A stretch of DNA of 64,000 nucleotides from Glandiceps talaboti (Eukaryota; Hemichordata; Enteropneusta; Spengelidae), in the NCBI RefSeq assembly GCF_964340395.1, contig NC_135552.1:8707994-8771993 (forward strand). The letters are read 5' to 3'. Below, piece by piece: positions 49,012 to 59,200 of this stretch. The notes below the pieces were generated by a model. That model saw only the letters and a program-made list of their open reading frames with translations. It was not told where the DNA came from and searched no databases. Numbering within the stretch: the first letter of the stretch is position 1; each line of letters starts with the position of its first letter. The translations under genes and the position numbers were made by a program.

Positions 49012-51407
49012 CAGTACTGGTGCTGATACTTTATTAATACATAGATGTATAAAACCAAATACATGATTTGGCTGGGGATATCATTCTTTGAAATCAAAGC
49101 AAAAAAGGCAAAGTTGGCAATCCTACAAACGAGTACAGTAGTCAGCTAGTTGAAACGACATCACAGAGAAATGATTCCGGATGCGCTCTCAATATATCTA
49201 TCACCAAAAGAAAAGATTGCAGGATTCTACTATTTCATACGTCTTTACTCTTTCAAATTTCAGCAGTTATTAATTTACATTTAAGTCTTTGTATTATAAA
49301 AATCACAGCAAATTATTCAAAATCCTCAATTATCCAAATTTTAATTGCATTTGTCAACTTGTTGAATGGTTATAATAGGGAAGACTCATAATTATGCGTT
49401 AATGTGATAATGGACAGAAGTCTTTGTTACCTTGACAACAGTTACCAAGAGTCAACAAAAAATATTTAGTCAGGGTATTCATTTAGTTGAATTTAACTGT
49501 AGATGTGGGAATGGGGACGGGGAGGGTGAAAGGAGGGATAAGATAGAGATGACACAGTCTCCTGCATTTCTTTGAGATTGCAAAGAGATCTTATACGCCT
49601 GGTTCTCTGAAAGATAATTTTTTGAAATTTGTCTATGGTTACAATTTGCAGTTGACCAAAAAATGTATTTAGAAGTATATCACTTTTCTGTATAAAGGTT
49701 TATACAAGGGCTATAGGTAAAAATCTACTTGATACATACTTTAATAAGTGTCCCCTTTTCACATTATGGTTAAATATTTAAAAAAACACAAATTTGTCAT
49801 TTTTACTGGGGATGGGGCGGTGGTGATGTGATGCACCGGGGTGGGGGTGGGGGTGTCTCTAAATGCTTAGCAAAAATCAATGAGTAAAGGAGTTTCTAAG
49901 TACGGTTTAAGATGTTGTGATAACTTACTCTGTGCATTTGTGTTTGATAGAGTGCTTGATACTGAATTGAGTATTTTTAAAGCTCTGCACAATACTGTGT
50001 AAAGTTATGATCCTAAAATACTGTCATTAGCACAAAGCCAGATAATATCAACAGGTGTCTTCAACTCACCAGAACAACATGACCAGTGGATATATCCATA
50101 TTTGGATGTACTGGTTCCTCACTCCAAGACGAAGTACTGCTGCGCGATGACGGACTTGGTACCGCTGCGTCACTGTAGTGCGAACCCAGGCTGCCAATGC
50201 GATGCAACGGTTCTGGTTTCTCAGAGGATTTACTTGCCATACGCTGACGGCACAAATCCTGTAAAAGTGAGAAGGAGACAGTCAGATGATGATGATGATA
50301 ATGCATGACAAGGATTTGATAATCAAGTAAATTCAATAATCACTTTAACATTTTGTCTGTGTAGTTGTGAATAATTCATCAGAGGCAAGTATGTAAAGTT
50401 AACAGGTGGTTTTCTGATGACGGGTCTTGAGATTGCAAATAACACGATTAAAAGAGGAAGACAGGAGAAAAGGTAGAAGACAACATCAGAAAATGGACAG
50501 GGTTGAGATTTCCTAATCCCAAAGGATGGTGGGGGAAAAAAGACAATTATTGTAAAGTTGTCAACAGTGCCCAACCTTCATGAGTTACTGGACTCGGGAA
50601 GTGACGAAGAAGAACACATGGTTATCACAAAAAATGAAAAGCTCTGTTTTGAGACAACAAAAACTTCAAAACACCATTATCAGATATTTGGTTCTAGAAT
50701 TAATCCTTGCCAGCTTCCAGGAAATCTCGAAAGGAAAATTATTCTATTTTTACTAAGATCTGTATGTTATTGCTAGACTTTCTCACCCACACAAAACTTT
50801 GCGATTGTCAAATATTAAAGGTAGGTATAGTGGGAACATAACAATGATTTTCTGCATATGAAATACACCTGCAAACATATTTTGTAGCAATTTAATAAAG
50901 TAAACGTTTGTTCTAAAAACAAAGAAGCAAATTCCTACCAGAAGTATAATCATAAGAGATGACCTCAAACTAGTACATAATTACATAGAGTGCTGGGCCA
51001 TGCACTGTATACATTCATATATTTATATTTTCATTTTGAAATTTTCAGTTCATTTGACAGTTATTATACATACATATGGTATATACACCCCACTTTCTAT
51101 TCTGAAGTGCAATATACTATATCAAATAAAACATAACATCTTTGAATGACTCGACAGTCAAAGTAAAAATTTGTTCAACCAAGCCATTCTGTTGAAAACT
51201 TACCTGGTAATCAGATGTCGACGGTTGATCTGTGGGAGGTGCAGACGTCAAACTTTGTAGCTTGGCTTTCTGTTTGGACTGCTTCCTCAGTACGTATATG
51301 ATCAGTACAGCGATTAGAATACCGGCCACACAACCAACTAGGATAAAGGTGAGTACGATGTAGCTGGGGGTATGGGAAGGCAGGTGCTCCACGACCTCTA
51401 CATGGGA
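21870..51407 (-). CDS. PTPRN: Receptor-type tyrosine phosphatase-like N (IA-2/phogrin family), C-terminal 414 residues, ten exons
   Basis: Exons in transcript order are 51407-51204, 50258-50070, 45785-45638, 43259-43186, 41756-41679, 39825-39634, 36535-36441, 31371-31318, 22497-22359 and 21941-21870. All have GT/AG ends and the phases join to 1245 nt. The product has one transmembrane helix, a juxtamembrane region with SWSEEP and NMDISTGH, and a complete PTP fold: [78 protein letters not shown] and the C-terminus [12 protein letters not shown]. The family sits in dense-core secretory granules of neurons and endocrine cells and is catalytically weak or inactive on phosphotyrosine. One gene here would be co-orthologous to vertebrate PTPRN and PTPRN2. 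The lumenal ectodomain and signal peptide were not found, so the gene is 5'-incomplete. It hosts miR-153. Confidence 0.95.
21942..22358 (-). other. PTPRN last intron with TCA microsatellite
   Basis: A 417-bp intron with GTATGT and polypyrimidine-AG ends. An uninterrupted TCA repeat fills 22017-22076. Nothing else is seen. Confidence 0.9.
22359..22497 (-). CDS. PTPRN: PTPRN exon with the P-loop remainder
   Basis: 139 nt: (S)[18 protein letters not shown], then [20 protein letters not shown] and RMQMVKTR. With the preceding exon the P-loop reads [10 protein letters not shown]; classical PTPs have HCSAGVGRTG. The Asp after CS is the hallmark substitution that lowers phosphatase activity in IA-2 and phogrin. 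The acceptor is tttccgtag and the donor GTATGT. Confidence 0.95.
23726..24140 (+). pseudogene. CR1/L2-like retrotransposon 3' end with ATTG tail
   Basis: The + strand reads [20 protein letters not shown], then later [20 protein letters not shown], then PREL, an in-frame TGA where Arg is expected, and [15 protein letters not shown]. This is the usual C-terminus of a non-LTR reverse transcriptase ORF ('WN.LP..LR....FK..L'). The upstream part is in another frame. The following GATT/ATTG run at about 24087-24140 is a typical 3' tail. The element is antisense to PTPRN and dead. Confidence 0.75.
24185..24237. repeat. 27-bp direct duplication
   Basis: catcaggtatcagtaaaatc agaccac occurs twice in immediate tandem. 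Confidence 0.95.
25774..25927. mobile_element. Foldback (MITE-like) element, copy 1
   Basis: Left arm atgttattccccaatatg... continues to gtgacctaaggg. The right arm, read in reverse complement, gives atgttattctccaatatt... to gtgacctaaggg. The arms are about 55 bases with mismatches around a ~40-base centre (ctttgtcactatgagtcact). A related element lies at 61022-61148. Confidence 0.7.
26370..26640 (+). pseudogene. Retrotransposon-like 3' tail (weak)
   Basis: A Ser-rich stretch containing [13 protein letters not shown] resembles the 'FKSALKTHLF' end of CR1/L2-like ORF2 proteins. It is followed by gtcttcggagaacagccgcattataaat and an ATT-rich tail. The coding similarity is short. Confidence 0.4.
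26812..27145 (+). repeat. ~53-bp diverged tandem array with CCAAT boxes
   Basis: The core aaccaatcagatttatac occurs at 26813 and 26866, with variants near 26912, 26961 (doubled), 27012, 27056 and 27135. Between cores lies 'gtcatgtgac', repeated at about 26849 and 26943. The units decay to the right. Confidence 0.8.
28798..29137. repeat. CA and CATA microsatellite block
   Basis: About 340 bases of alternating CA and CATA repeats. All six frames are spuriously open in parts and yield Tyr/Ile/His-Thr or Val/Cys-Met repeats; none is a gene. Confidence 0.98.
31318..31371 (-). CDS. PTPRN: PTPRN 54-nt exon leading into the catalytic cysteine
   Basis: It completes Arg and encodes [17 protein letters not shown] plus AG, so the catalytic Cys is the last full codon and the Ser codon is split by the next intron. 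KVNK..RGR.CPI.VHC matches the vertebrate family. Confidence 0.95.
31433..31558. repeat. ~40-bp minisatellite, three to four copies
   Basis: Units of the form 'tgtaaatttc..aacaggtgtg.cttgtaagtgta' repeat from 31433 to 31558 with point changes. Confidence 0.8.
31801..31831. repeat. GAAT microsatellite
   Basis: Seven perfect GAAT units. Confidence 0.97.
33025..33300 (+). pseudogene. Retrotransposon ORF2 C-terminal fragment (probable)
   Basis: The + strand peptide has [20 protein letters not shown], then [15 protein letters not shown]. This resembles the 'TR....HI.PVL..LHWLPV..RI.FKI' segment common to CR1/L2-like RTs. The downstream CHEEQRTK may be the 'PR.RTK.YG' block. There is no catalytic core. 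It is antisense to PTPRN. Confidence 0.5.
34615..35300. repeat. 35-bp minisatellite with 105-bp higher-order period
   Basis: Units 'catgtttcaaatggtgaaca taacagttacagcccc' repeat about 15 times. The variable block runs ttacagcccc, tctcaacccc, tctcaactcc, and this three-unit order occurs twice in a row near 34680-34890. Units become degenerate after 34960. Confidence 0.92.
35937..36004 (-). ncRNA. mir-153: miR-153 precursor hairpin
   Basis: On the - strand the 3' arm at 35961-35940 reads UUGCAUAGUCACAAAAGUGA plus UU, identical to vertebrate miR-153-3p over the first 21 bases as I recall it. The 5' arm at 36000-35979 reads CUCAUUUUUGUGCAUAUGCA plus AG. Arms pair from ccca/tggg at the base, through one C/U mismatch, one wobble and one 2x2 internal loop, to an 8-bp upper stem; the terminal loop is about 16 bases. 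It lies in the sense orientation in the PTPRN intron, as in vertebrates, so it is probably co-transcribed with its host. Human miR-153-1 and -2 lie in PTPRN and PTPRN2 introns. Confidence 0.95.
36441..36535 (-). CDS. PTPRN: PTPRN exon with the WPD loop
   Basis: 95 nt: [20 protein letters not shown], then [11 protein letters not shown] plus AG. The WPD loop keeps the general-acid aspartate (WPDMGVP), while human IA-2 has Ala there (WPAEG, from memory). The downstream intron carries miR-153. Confidence 0.95.
36536..39633 (-). other. PTPRN intron (3.1 kb)
   Basis: AT-rich unique sequence. A CGT/CAT trinucleotide run at 39580-39618 lies just beyond the donor of the upstream exon. No gene or transposon is recognised. 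Confidence 0.8.
39634..39825 (-). CDS. PTPRN: PTPRN exon with MVWEQG, YWPDEG and SEHIWC
   Basis: 64 codons, both boundaries phase 0. It encodes [20 protein letters not shown], then [20 protein letters not shown], then [20 protein letters not shown] and [22 protein letters not shown] is highly characteristic of the family. Confidence 0.96.
40204..40858. mobile_element. Non-autonomous TIR element (MITE) flanked by TA
   Basis: The left end tacacagggaaccttgcaca (40202-40221) is the exact reverse complement of the right end at 40841-40860. Taking the outer TA as target-site duplication, the element is CACAGGG...CCCTGTG, 655 bp. The inside is made of many direct and inverted variants of 'cacagctgtaccagct'. 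A perfect 38-bp palindrome lies at 40803-40840. There is no transposase ORF. The TA target fits Tc1/mariner-mobilised MITEs. Confidence 0.8.
40803..40840. repeat. Perfect 38-bp palindrome
   Basis: tcctagcactaggatgtgg is followed directly by its exact reverse complement with no spacer. It is adjacent to the right TIR. Confidence 0.97.
41679..41756 (-). CDS. PTPRN: PTPRN exon with YIATQGP
   Basis: 26 codons, both boundaries phase 0: [20 protein letters not shown] and VADFWQ. The acceptor is a long ctttctttctttcag. [14 protein letters not shown] is shared with vertebrate IA-2. Confidence 0.95.
41757..43185 (-). other. PTPRN intron (1.4 kb)
   Basis: AT-rich; a poly-G run at about 42651-42666. 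Nothing else is seen. Confidence 0.85.
43186..43259 (-). CDS. PTPRN: PTPRN exon with DHSRV and DYINAN
   Basis: 74 nt encoding (Y)[18 protein letters not shown] and INANTI. The acceptor is ctccatag and the donor GTAAGT. DYINAN is the standard PTP core motif. Confidence 0.93.
43260..45637 (-). other. PTPRN intron (2.4 kb)
   Basis: It includes a degenerate 'cagccagctagc..gacagacag' rich block at about 44990-45400 and a GT microsatellite at 45523-45608, next to the upstream exon's donor. There is no gene. Confidence 0.85.
45523..45608. repeat. GT microsatellite
   Basis: Almost pure GT, one interruption (tttg) near 45593. It starts 30 bases past a PTPRN splice donor. Confidence 0.98.
45638..45785 (-). 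CDS. PTPRN: PTPRN exon with the KNRY motif
   Basis: It encodes [20 protein letters not shown], then [20 protein letters not shown], then [13 protein letters not shown] is the phosphotyrosine-recognition loop of classical PTPs; it is intact here, whereas vertebrate IA-2 reads KNRH as I recall it. A GT microsatellite begins 30 bases beyond the donor. Confidence 0.94.
45786..50069 (-). other. PTPRN intron (4.3 kb)
   Basis: It contains a GT/GA-rich stretch at about 46500-46720 and a triplicated ~145-bp unit at 48690-49120 with a GAT microsatellite. No coding region is recognised. Confidence 0.8.
48690..49120. repeat. ~145-bp unit in three copies with GAT repeat
   Basis: The string 'ttggct.ggg.atcattctttgaaat' followed by 'caaaa.tggcaat' recurs near 48790, 48930 and 49070. 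A GAT microsatellite (48978-49011) sits after the second copy and a looser GAT-rich run after the first. Confidence 0.8.
50070..50258 (-). CDS. PTPRN: PTPRN juxtamembrane exon
   Basis: 63 codons, both boundaries phase 0. The exon begins [11 protein letters not shown] and contains [20 protein letters not shown] and [11 protein letters not shown], the family-specific Ser-rich juxtamembrane region and the block just before the PTP fold. These motifs distinguish IA-2/phogrin from other receptor phosphatases. Confidence 0.94.
50259..51203 (-). other. PTPRN intron (0.9 kb)
   Basis: Between the transmembrane and juxtamembrane exons; no internal feature seen. Confidence 0.88.
51204..51407 (-). CDS. 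PTPRN: PTPRN exon with the transmembrane helix
   Basis: 68 codons between acceptor ctgttacag and donor GTAAGT. It starts [15 protein letters not shown] at the end of the lumenal domain. The hydrophobic helix [20 protein letters not shown] and then IIYVL is followed by the basic stop-transfer RKQSKQKAK. It ends STSDYQ, which joins DLCRQRM as in the vertebrate family (YQDLCRQ). Confidence 0.93.
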
Positions 51408-52020
51408 CTGTAACAGATCACAAAAAATAGAAAATTTGATTAGTTATAGTGTATATTGTTAAAGTCTGAGTCAGTAATTAGTAACTGGAAAAATTCTTTT
51501 CTGTTATCTTTGTTCTTATTTTCATGTTCTTAAAGTAATTTTGTTGCTGTACTTGTTAAGGCATACTGATTATTTATATACCAAAACTCCATCAGCACCT
51601 GAAGAATTACAATTTGTTGACAAACAAAACAGGTTTGCTCTTGTTTACACAAGGATATCAAGCCTGTATACATGCTAGCAGGGATTAGTAGAGAGATACA
51701 TCAGCTAAACTGGAAGGATCAAATTGTTTCACCTAGCTTTGGTGTAGTTTTCAACATACAAACATTAGAAAAATATAGCAAAGAATTACATGTACTGGAG
51801 TTGCAAGATAATTCTACTTTTGTGGTATAACATTACACTTTCTGATTCACTTTCTGATTACGATCTCTATTTGATCAGAAGGATGTATTTCAATACTGTT
51901 CAAACATTATAAAGTCATACACGCGTCTTTCTCTAATGTACTACCTTTTCAAATATTATGTCCACCAGTACTCTAGTTTACATGACTTAGACAACTGTCT
52001 TCACAAAATATCTAACTTCA

Positions 52021-52165
52021 TAACAATAATAATAATAATGTTGATTTTTATATAGTGCTTTCCCACTCTGTGTTCAAAGCGCTTTAAAATTATTACCCCT
52101 GGCACGGATCTATATTGGCACAACGGCCCTTTACTTCCTCAACTCCCTTTGGAGCATACAGTCCA
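52021..52165 (-). mobile_element. SINE 3' half, copy 3
   Basis: On the - strand: tgtatgctccaaagggagtt, gttgtgccaatatagatccg, aagcgctttgaacacagagt and cactatataaaaatcaac, with an ATT tail. It shares 'gtatgctcc' and 'gttgtgcca.tat' blocks with the SINE at 8655-8965. The tRNA head is missing. Confidence 0.7.
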
Positions 52166-52829
52166 AACTTTAATATCAGATGTATTGTTATAGAGTGATC
52201 AGAGTTACTTTAGGTGTGTACATATATTTAGCAATGGTTGGGGGAGGTTACAATGTTCCTAATACTTTAATACACACAGTTTCTGTATTGTACGTGATTT
52301 TACTTATTGCAATGTTCAGAAGTTTTCAAACTGAGTCTTGCATGACTGTATATATAATAATACCACAGTATGTTTATCAAAACAGTTTTTATGGCAGAAA
52401 ATTCAACACTGTCCTTTGTTCTAATTTCAATTCAACATGCGATACTCAAATCTTTCAGGTATTCCCCTTGGCAAGTCGAAATTCAAAGTGGCTAGCATTT
52501 CAGTAATGAGATATTTCAAGGATAGACATCGTTATTTGAAATGTTATACGTAAACGGCATTGACGATGTTGGACATATACTCGTGCCATGTCCTCTGCCT
52601 CGAGCCATGTCTAACTTTTAACGAGTGCAATAAGTACCTGATCTACAGACAGGAACACATATAAAATAGCTACATAGTCTGATTATCCAAACCTCCCAAT
52701 TAACAAGCTAAAACTATCTTTCATCAAGCCTGTCTTTCGGTCAGTTCATGTTCCAAATATCATTTTACAGTCCCACAGGGCACAACTGTCTTTTTGTTTT
52801 GTCTCTACTTGTAATAGATGAAATAAAGA

Positions 52830-53210
52830 TTGGATATAAGGGTATACAATTAAAACGATGCTCCTAACTATAATCTGTAGTTCAAGCTTTTTGTTTTCTG
52901 CAGTTGAGGGGAGATTGTTGTTTTTTGCACAGGAACATGTAAGGAAAATCAGTAGAGCATGGTATACAAAAATCAGGATGTACAATTACAAAATGCTCAT
53001 ACCTAGGCTCATGCTTTCATTTTTTAAGTAACGAATATGTAAGGAAGATAGATCATTAGAGCATGGTATACAATAAAGGCTGCAAAATTACAACATGCTC
53101 ATCCCTATCTGTAGAGACATACTTTCTCTTTGTCTGCAGCTGAAGGGGTGCATGACTTTGTTTTTTATACAGAATTGAGTGTGGAAAATCATTAGAGCAT
53201 ATGGTATATT
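52830..53210. repeat. 236-bp imperfect direct duplication with internal repeats
   Basis: The ctgcag..tga.ggg block at 52898 recurs at 53134. The motif 'gagcatggtatacaa' occurs at about 52955 and 53060, with a variant at about 53196; 'attacaa.atgctcat' occurs twice. Confidence 0.75.
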
Positions 53211-56200
53211 TATTTCTTGGCAACATCAGTGGATGTACTTTTGCCTAGAAGTGTCGGCTCTCATTAGTTGGAGAATCGTGAGAAACTACAACTTAGTTGA
53301 CTCAGTCGACTGGAACATGTACAAAGTGTCCTTGCAGCTACTGACAAATATGCCAATTTCTCTAAGAGTCATGTTGTTGCTTCAGGGAGTCTATTCTTTC
53401 TTCTGAGTACTGATTTAAATAAAACTGTTATTTGCTATGGTCTGTGATTACACAATGTAAGTCACATCAATTTATTTTTGGTGAGAATTTAACTGAAGCT
53501 GTCGAAGTCACCCCAGATAACACACTGTTATAAGCACATTAGTAAGCATGCAATTTTGATGTCAAGAATCATATCTCATTAAAAAAATCTGAATTTTGAA
53601 AAAAATTTGTCATCACTTTGACAATATGGCTGCCATTTCTGCATACTGTAGTTCAAAACTATTTAAAGTTAGATCATGTATAAAATATATCTACATATTA
53701 TACTTTTCTGTAAAACTGAAAGTACATGATATCAGGATGTGGTTTACCATCATTAGGAGGCTAACTATTTTCTTATTAGATGGGTTGGATAAAATGTCCC
53801 AAAACTAAACCTTGGAAATGATATGCTTTAAATACATGTTACAAATGATTCCTTCTTTTGTTTCTGTTTTATCACCTGATACTTCTGCAGATTATATGTT
53901 TCATGGACAACCACGGGTCATTGATATGTGGTACTGCCTTGGCTGTAGATCGAGTTCTGCTTATGATAAAATCTAATACTGTGTAACAGTAATTGCAATT
54001 AAGCTTCGTGTCCATGTTATGTGTGTACTGCACGATTAATGATGAAATCTCCATGACCTAGCAAACCAACCACTGCTTAATCCAACATTTTTGAACAACA
54101 ATATGGTAGGCAAAAAAATGATGTATCAACTCACTTCGTTTGCCAGCAAATTATACCAAGTAATTTGATTTGACGCACATCGATAACACTACACATGTTC
54201 ATATACCTCTCAAAAGACAGTCGATCTTTTAGAAAACCATATTGCAATTAAAATCACAAAAAACTGCCGTTATTAAAAACTTGGTTGAGAAATATGACTG
54301 TTTTGTCCGTAAAACTGCATTATGATATTTGTAAGTAATCGCATCAGTATCACGTTTTCAAATATGCGATCGCTCATCTTTTTCAATTTATCCTGGGTCA
54401 TCATCTCATATTAAGAATGACAGTTCTCTTATCATGGTTACGTATCTCCTTTTTATAAGCTATACGTTATTACAAAGTTTGGCCCACAGGCCTGTGAAAA
54501 AAAAATATCCAAGAGATGTAGGGAAACTATCAATTTGGAGGGAACACAGAGATTATATGGAATAAGTAAATGACACTGAATACGTAAGTTTATCCTTTCT
54601 GCTCTGCATGTGGAAAAATATAATCTATAATAATCAGCTTCCATTGTCATGGTAACGGCTTAATTCTGTTTCAATCATATATCGTGATCAGAGGCTTCCT
54701 ACATCTGCAAGATTAAAACCACTTTGGATAAGAAAGTATAGTAGCCCGAGCTGGTCACTTGATATGTAAATTATTTGTACATGTATATTTCATTTTTTAA
54801 AATACATTTTGTAGCTGACAGTAAGTGGATCGAAGTATATATAGTCAATATGAAATCAAGAAATGATTCAATTTTTGATAGATTTACATAGCACACACAG
54901 TCTCAGTTTTGTGATCAAGGGTGTAACAATATCGTTCGTATTTCTACTGAAGAGCATTAAGTTGCTGATAGCTTTATTTACGCACCTTTTTTTTAATCTG
55001 TTCACAACTATGAACACTTTAAATATTTAATGTCACCATGTGGCAAATGACTGACACTGTTAGCTCTTTCTCCTTCACTATGGTTTTCACATACACTTTA
55101 GAATTACGAAATCTCTGTTTGCAAGATAAGACTTTGTCGAGGCTAACTCTTTGCTGAAACAGCCAGATGCCGGACACAGAAACTTGATCTGCTTACCATC
55201 AAACAAAAGGTTTATAAGAGATTGGACTACATCAGGTGTTAAGAAGGACTGTATTATAAACAGTCATGTTTGAACGGAAATACGCTCCACCTGTGGCCTC
55301 CATCTATTGTCTGTGTTTTGTACTCTTTCATTTACATAGTATCATTCTGTATTGCTGAATACTGTCAAATTCCCTGATTTACCATTTGCAGAAAAAGGAC
55401 ATGTAGACTGCATTTGAACCTCCAAATTTATTTTCTGGCCATTCTATTTTATGACAACGTGTGTTTAGCTTCTGCAGTTTGAAAAAATCTAGAGAGTTAC
55501 ATTTGAGTTTGATTATTACATCATGTCTACTTTAAAATACAAAACAAACACCCATATCCTAGCATATTTTCAGTCAAACAGAAACATCCAGTATATTAAA
55601 ATTACATTTAAAGGCTCAGGTTTCAATCCCAGGTTCTCACATTAGAGTAATACAAACCACGTGTATTAAAGCTGAATCATTCTTTTGTTCAAGTCAACAT
55701 TTTTCTACTATATGTCAAACTAGTGTTTGTCATACCCAAATTTTAATCCTCATCGGAATTGAGCTTTTAATATCGACTCACATGAAGCTCAGAAAAGTTT
55801 AGTCTCTTTACATGTGCATGAAGTTGGCTGGTTTAAAATGTCATATCTAACAGACGTAACGATACAAAATGGAGACACAGGAAAACCTAAAAATGCACAC
55901 AATCTGTCTTCTGATCTGTTCCCTGAATTTCATTCCGAAGTTTGACACCTCAATACTCAATACCACGCTTTGTTGAAGTGACTGAAAATTGCATTGAAGA
56001 AGTCACAAATTATACATGATTGGATCATTTTACACGGTTTTCCTGTCACTAGTTCTCACTCAGTTCTAGATAACTATGAATTAATTATTAGATGATCAAC
56101 AATTCAGTTCTTGTGTTCTGTTTCCCTTCTTACTTTGATTCATACCCGATGGATATGAGGTATCTTGTTTGTAAGGATTACAGCATTACACTTGTAACAG

Positions 56201-59200
56201 CCAATAGCGAGACTTCTCTGCAATCTTGCACCTTGGCATTTCAAACTTGTACACTTCTCAGCAGTGAATGGATTACCCATGATGCCTTGCATAGAATAAT
56301 ATGATGTGTACATGACCAATGACAATTATGCAAGAAAATAAGAGATAACCCCCCCCCCCCACCACACACACACACACAAATCTAACAATAGTGATTTCAT
56401 AACTTCTTGCACATAATAGTAAGTTGAAACTGTTAGAAAAGGTTGAAAACCAGATAAAAACGTAGCTCGAATTTCTGAAATTGGTATATGAAGGTGTCAG
56501 TCTTATTAGCATTGATTTTCACATGAGAAATCTATACATTTTGTTCAATATGTTCATATGCTTTAGCAAAATTAATTTCTCTACAGTGTATTATGTACAT
56601 TATGCTTTTGTAATTCCACACACAAACTTGAAAAATTGTTACCTGAAATTTTCTATTTTCTTCGGTCTTTGTCACCAGTCTGGCCCATTATTCAGAATTC
56701 ATAACCTTATGGCCAATGTGTTAGATGCCAAAGTGTCATCACTATGCAACTTTTGAACTCAATACCAACTCAACACGGTTTGTTTTATTTGTCAATATTG
56801 TATTATTGATATGAAATTTGAAATCTGAAGTGTTGCAGAGCAATTTTTCAACCATTAACAGTATGTAACTTTCAGGCACAACAAAGTCAAAGTCAAAGGT
56901 AATTCACACCAAGCCTTTGTGATGGTTTCATGCATGTCAATGTGAAAGTCAAAGTTCACTGAAGCATTATGACCAACAGAGAAAGAGTGACTTTTGAAGC
57001 ATATCATCAGGCAGCGGCTACTTGGCCTTCGAATAATTCACGAATTCTAAATAATTGGACTATGCTTGGCTATATTATGGAACTTATTTTCATTACTCTT
57101 ATCAAGTTTCACAAATTTTTTTTTAATGGTTAAAAACCCTGACCATTTTCCAGGTGAGTAGAGCGATAAAGCAGACACGTATAGATGCCGATGATTGCTA
57201 TGTATGATCACTAGCATATGTCTGGGTCTGATTTATGTATGTTTGCAAAAATATCACACATAAAAATCTCAGTCGTTACCAATGGCTTTGCTATAGCCAT
57301 CACAGCAAACGTGAGTTATGATGCATTTCACTGGTGATAACTTTACATGAGAATCTGATCATAAAAATTTCCATTGCTTATTGTGAATTGAATCAGTCTT
57401 ATGATTTAGTCTAAGTTTTTGTCAGCCAAATCATAAAATATCGACAGGGTTACCATTTCATGCACCATTTGCATCTCTTTAAGCTAGTTGTACTCCTCAA
57501 CTTTATCATCATTATTCTTTGGGGTCACCTATCTTGGTTTAAATGTGGACATACAGAATTCTGGCTCATCATAATTCTGATGTTCTTCAATTTCCTTTTT
57601 ATCATTTTAAATCTAAGGTAATATGTTTCAACGAAAGTTTTCATGAAAAAAAGAAATGACTAAAATATTAAAAGCCGCTTTGTTGCAGGAATATTTTGCC
57701 ATAGGATAATGCAATTCAAATGATATACAAGAATTCACAGAAGGAAAGCGATTACAGAAAGAAAATTTGCGACAAAATTTAAAAGACAAAGTTGAACCAC
57801 ACACATTTCCCCTTGAAAAGGCCAACAAATTATTGATGCTTTATTGTATCAAAGAATGGATATTTTTGTAACAAATACGAACAATGCCAAAAAAGTGAAT
57901 TTTTACGTCACAGATGACATTTGAAATTATAAGATTGCGAGTCGAACGGAGATAAACTTTTGGATTTCCATGGCTCTTCTGATGTCTGCTAAATGACTAT
58001 GCCCTAGGCTGGAAGCATTAAATCTACCAAAAATCACGAAAACTACATCTGTGCCAATAGCATTTCAGACTGACATGGTAGCATGGACGGAAATCAATTT
58101 GCCTTAACCCGAAGCAAGCCAATATATCCCGAGCACTATCACATGCATGCATGGGAAGTAATCAAAAAAAGTAGAAGCTGAATCACTGAAGCCATGTTGT
58201 TGAGGCATCCTCTGTACCAGGATAATCAGAGACAGAGACACTGTTCAAAGGCATGCCGCAGAAGGCACGCAGAGTTGGGAGTGAAAAGAGAATCCACCTT
58301 CAAGTCACTCATTTTGTAGCTGGACTAATGATGCCTGTTCCTGCGGTCAGAATCAGTAGAAATATAATTCGCATTCTCGTTATAAAGATGAGACCAAAAT
58401 CTTGTGGGTGGCAATTTCAAAATACAAATATCCTGTCTGCAAAGTACCATCTCATTAATATGCGAACAGATAAATGCAAAACATTTTGGCAACACAGCAC
58501 TGTGTCATTGAAACCAACATCATTATGCCTCTTTACAGACAAGCTGAACATGTTAAATTATACCAACTGAGTATTTATGTCTGTTCTTTCATAGCGAACT
58601 ACTCTCCTTTGCACACCAGTTTCTTTTCTACACAATGAAGTTATTAAATATTCACCAGGAAAGAAAATACAGGGGTAGGGGTGCAGGAGGGAGACTTGTT
58701 TTCTTTCCGTCACTATGACTGCAGTCACCTGAGCTCTCACAATGATTGCGGCTTCTTTTCCATGATGGAATACATTTCATGTTCGTTGAATGGTTGAAAA
58801 TTCTTTACACACTTTCTGAGAATTACCATGGAAATATCACCACATCCATTCAATCAGCATTAAAAGATATCATTATGTAGGCATGCACTCAACAGTTTGA
58901 TATATCGAGGGTAAAACTTACAGCATTGTCTGAATGCCGACAGCTAACACTGTGATATATATGAATGATGATTTTGGTAGCTTTAAAGTACAAATTTTCT
59001 GTTGGTCATTTTAGGTCCCTGCAAGCATCAATACTAACACTGGTTGGATGTTTACAACCATCCTTTTGTACAAGTTGGTGCATATTTTTTCATGTTAAAA
59101 GAACTTGGCATTCTTGTGACAATACAAGATTATATTATGTACACCCTTAACTTTGACTAAACACATCCAAAGAGTGTAAGATTTGGTGACATGAGAAACA

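Noticed and set aside
55130-55200. A GC-richer stretch in the 5' region tested as a PTPRN ectodomain exon
   Set aside because: The - strand translation shows no ectodomain-like pattern and the splice sites do not join to the acceptor at 51408 in a supported way.
56880-56965. Direct repeats of the type caaagtcaaagt, resembling nuclear-receptor half-sites
   Set aside because: Low-information motif in AT-rich sequence with no gene start nearby; not enough to call a regulatory site.
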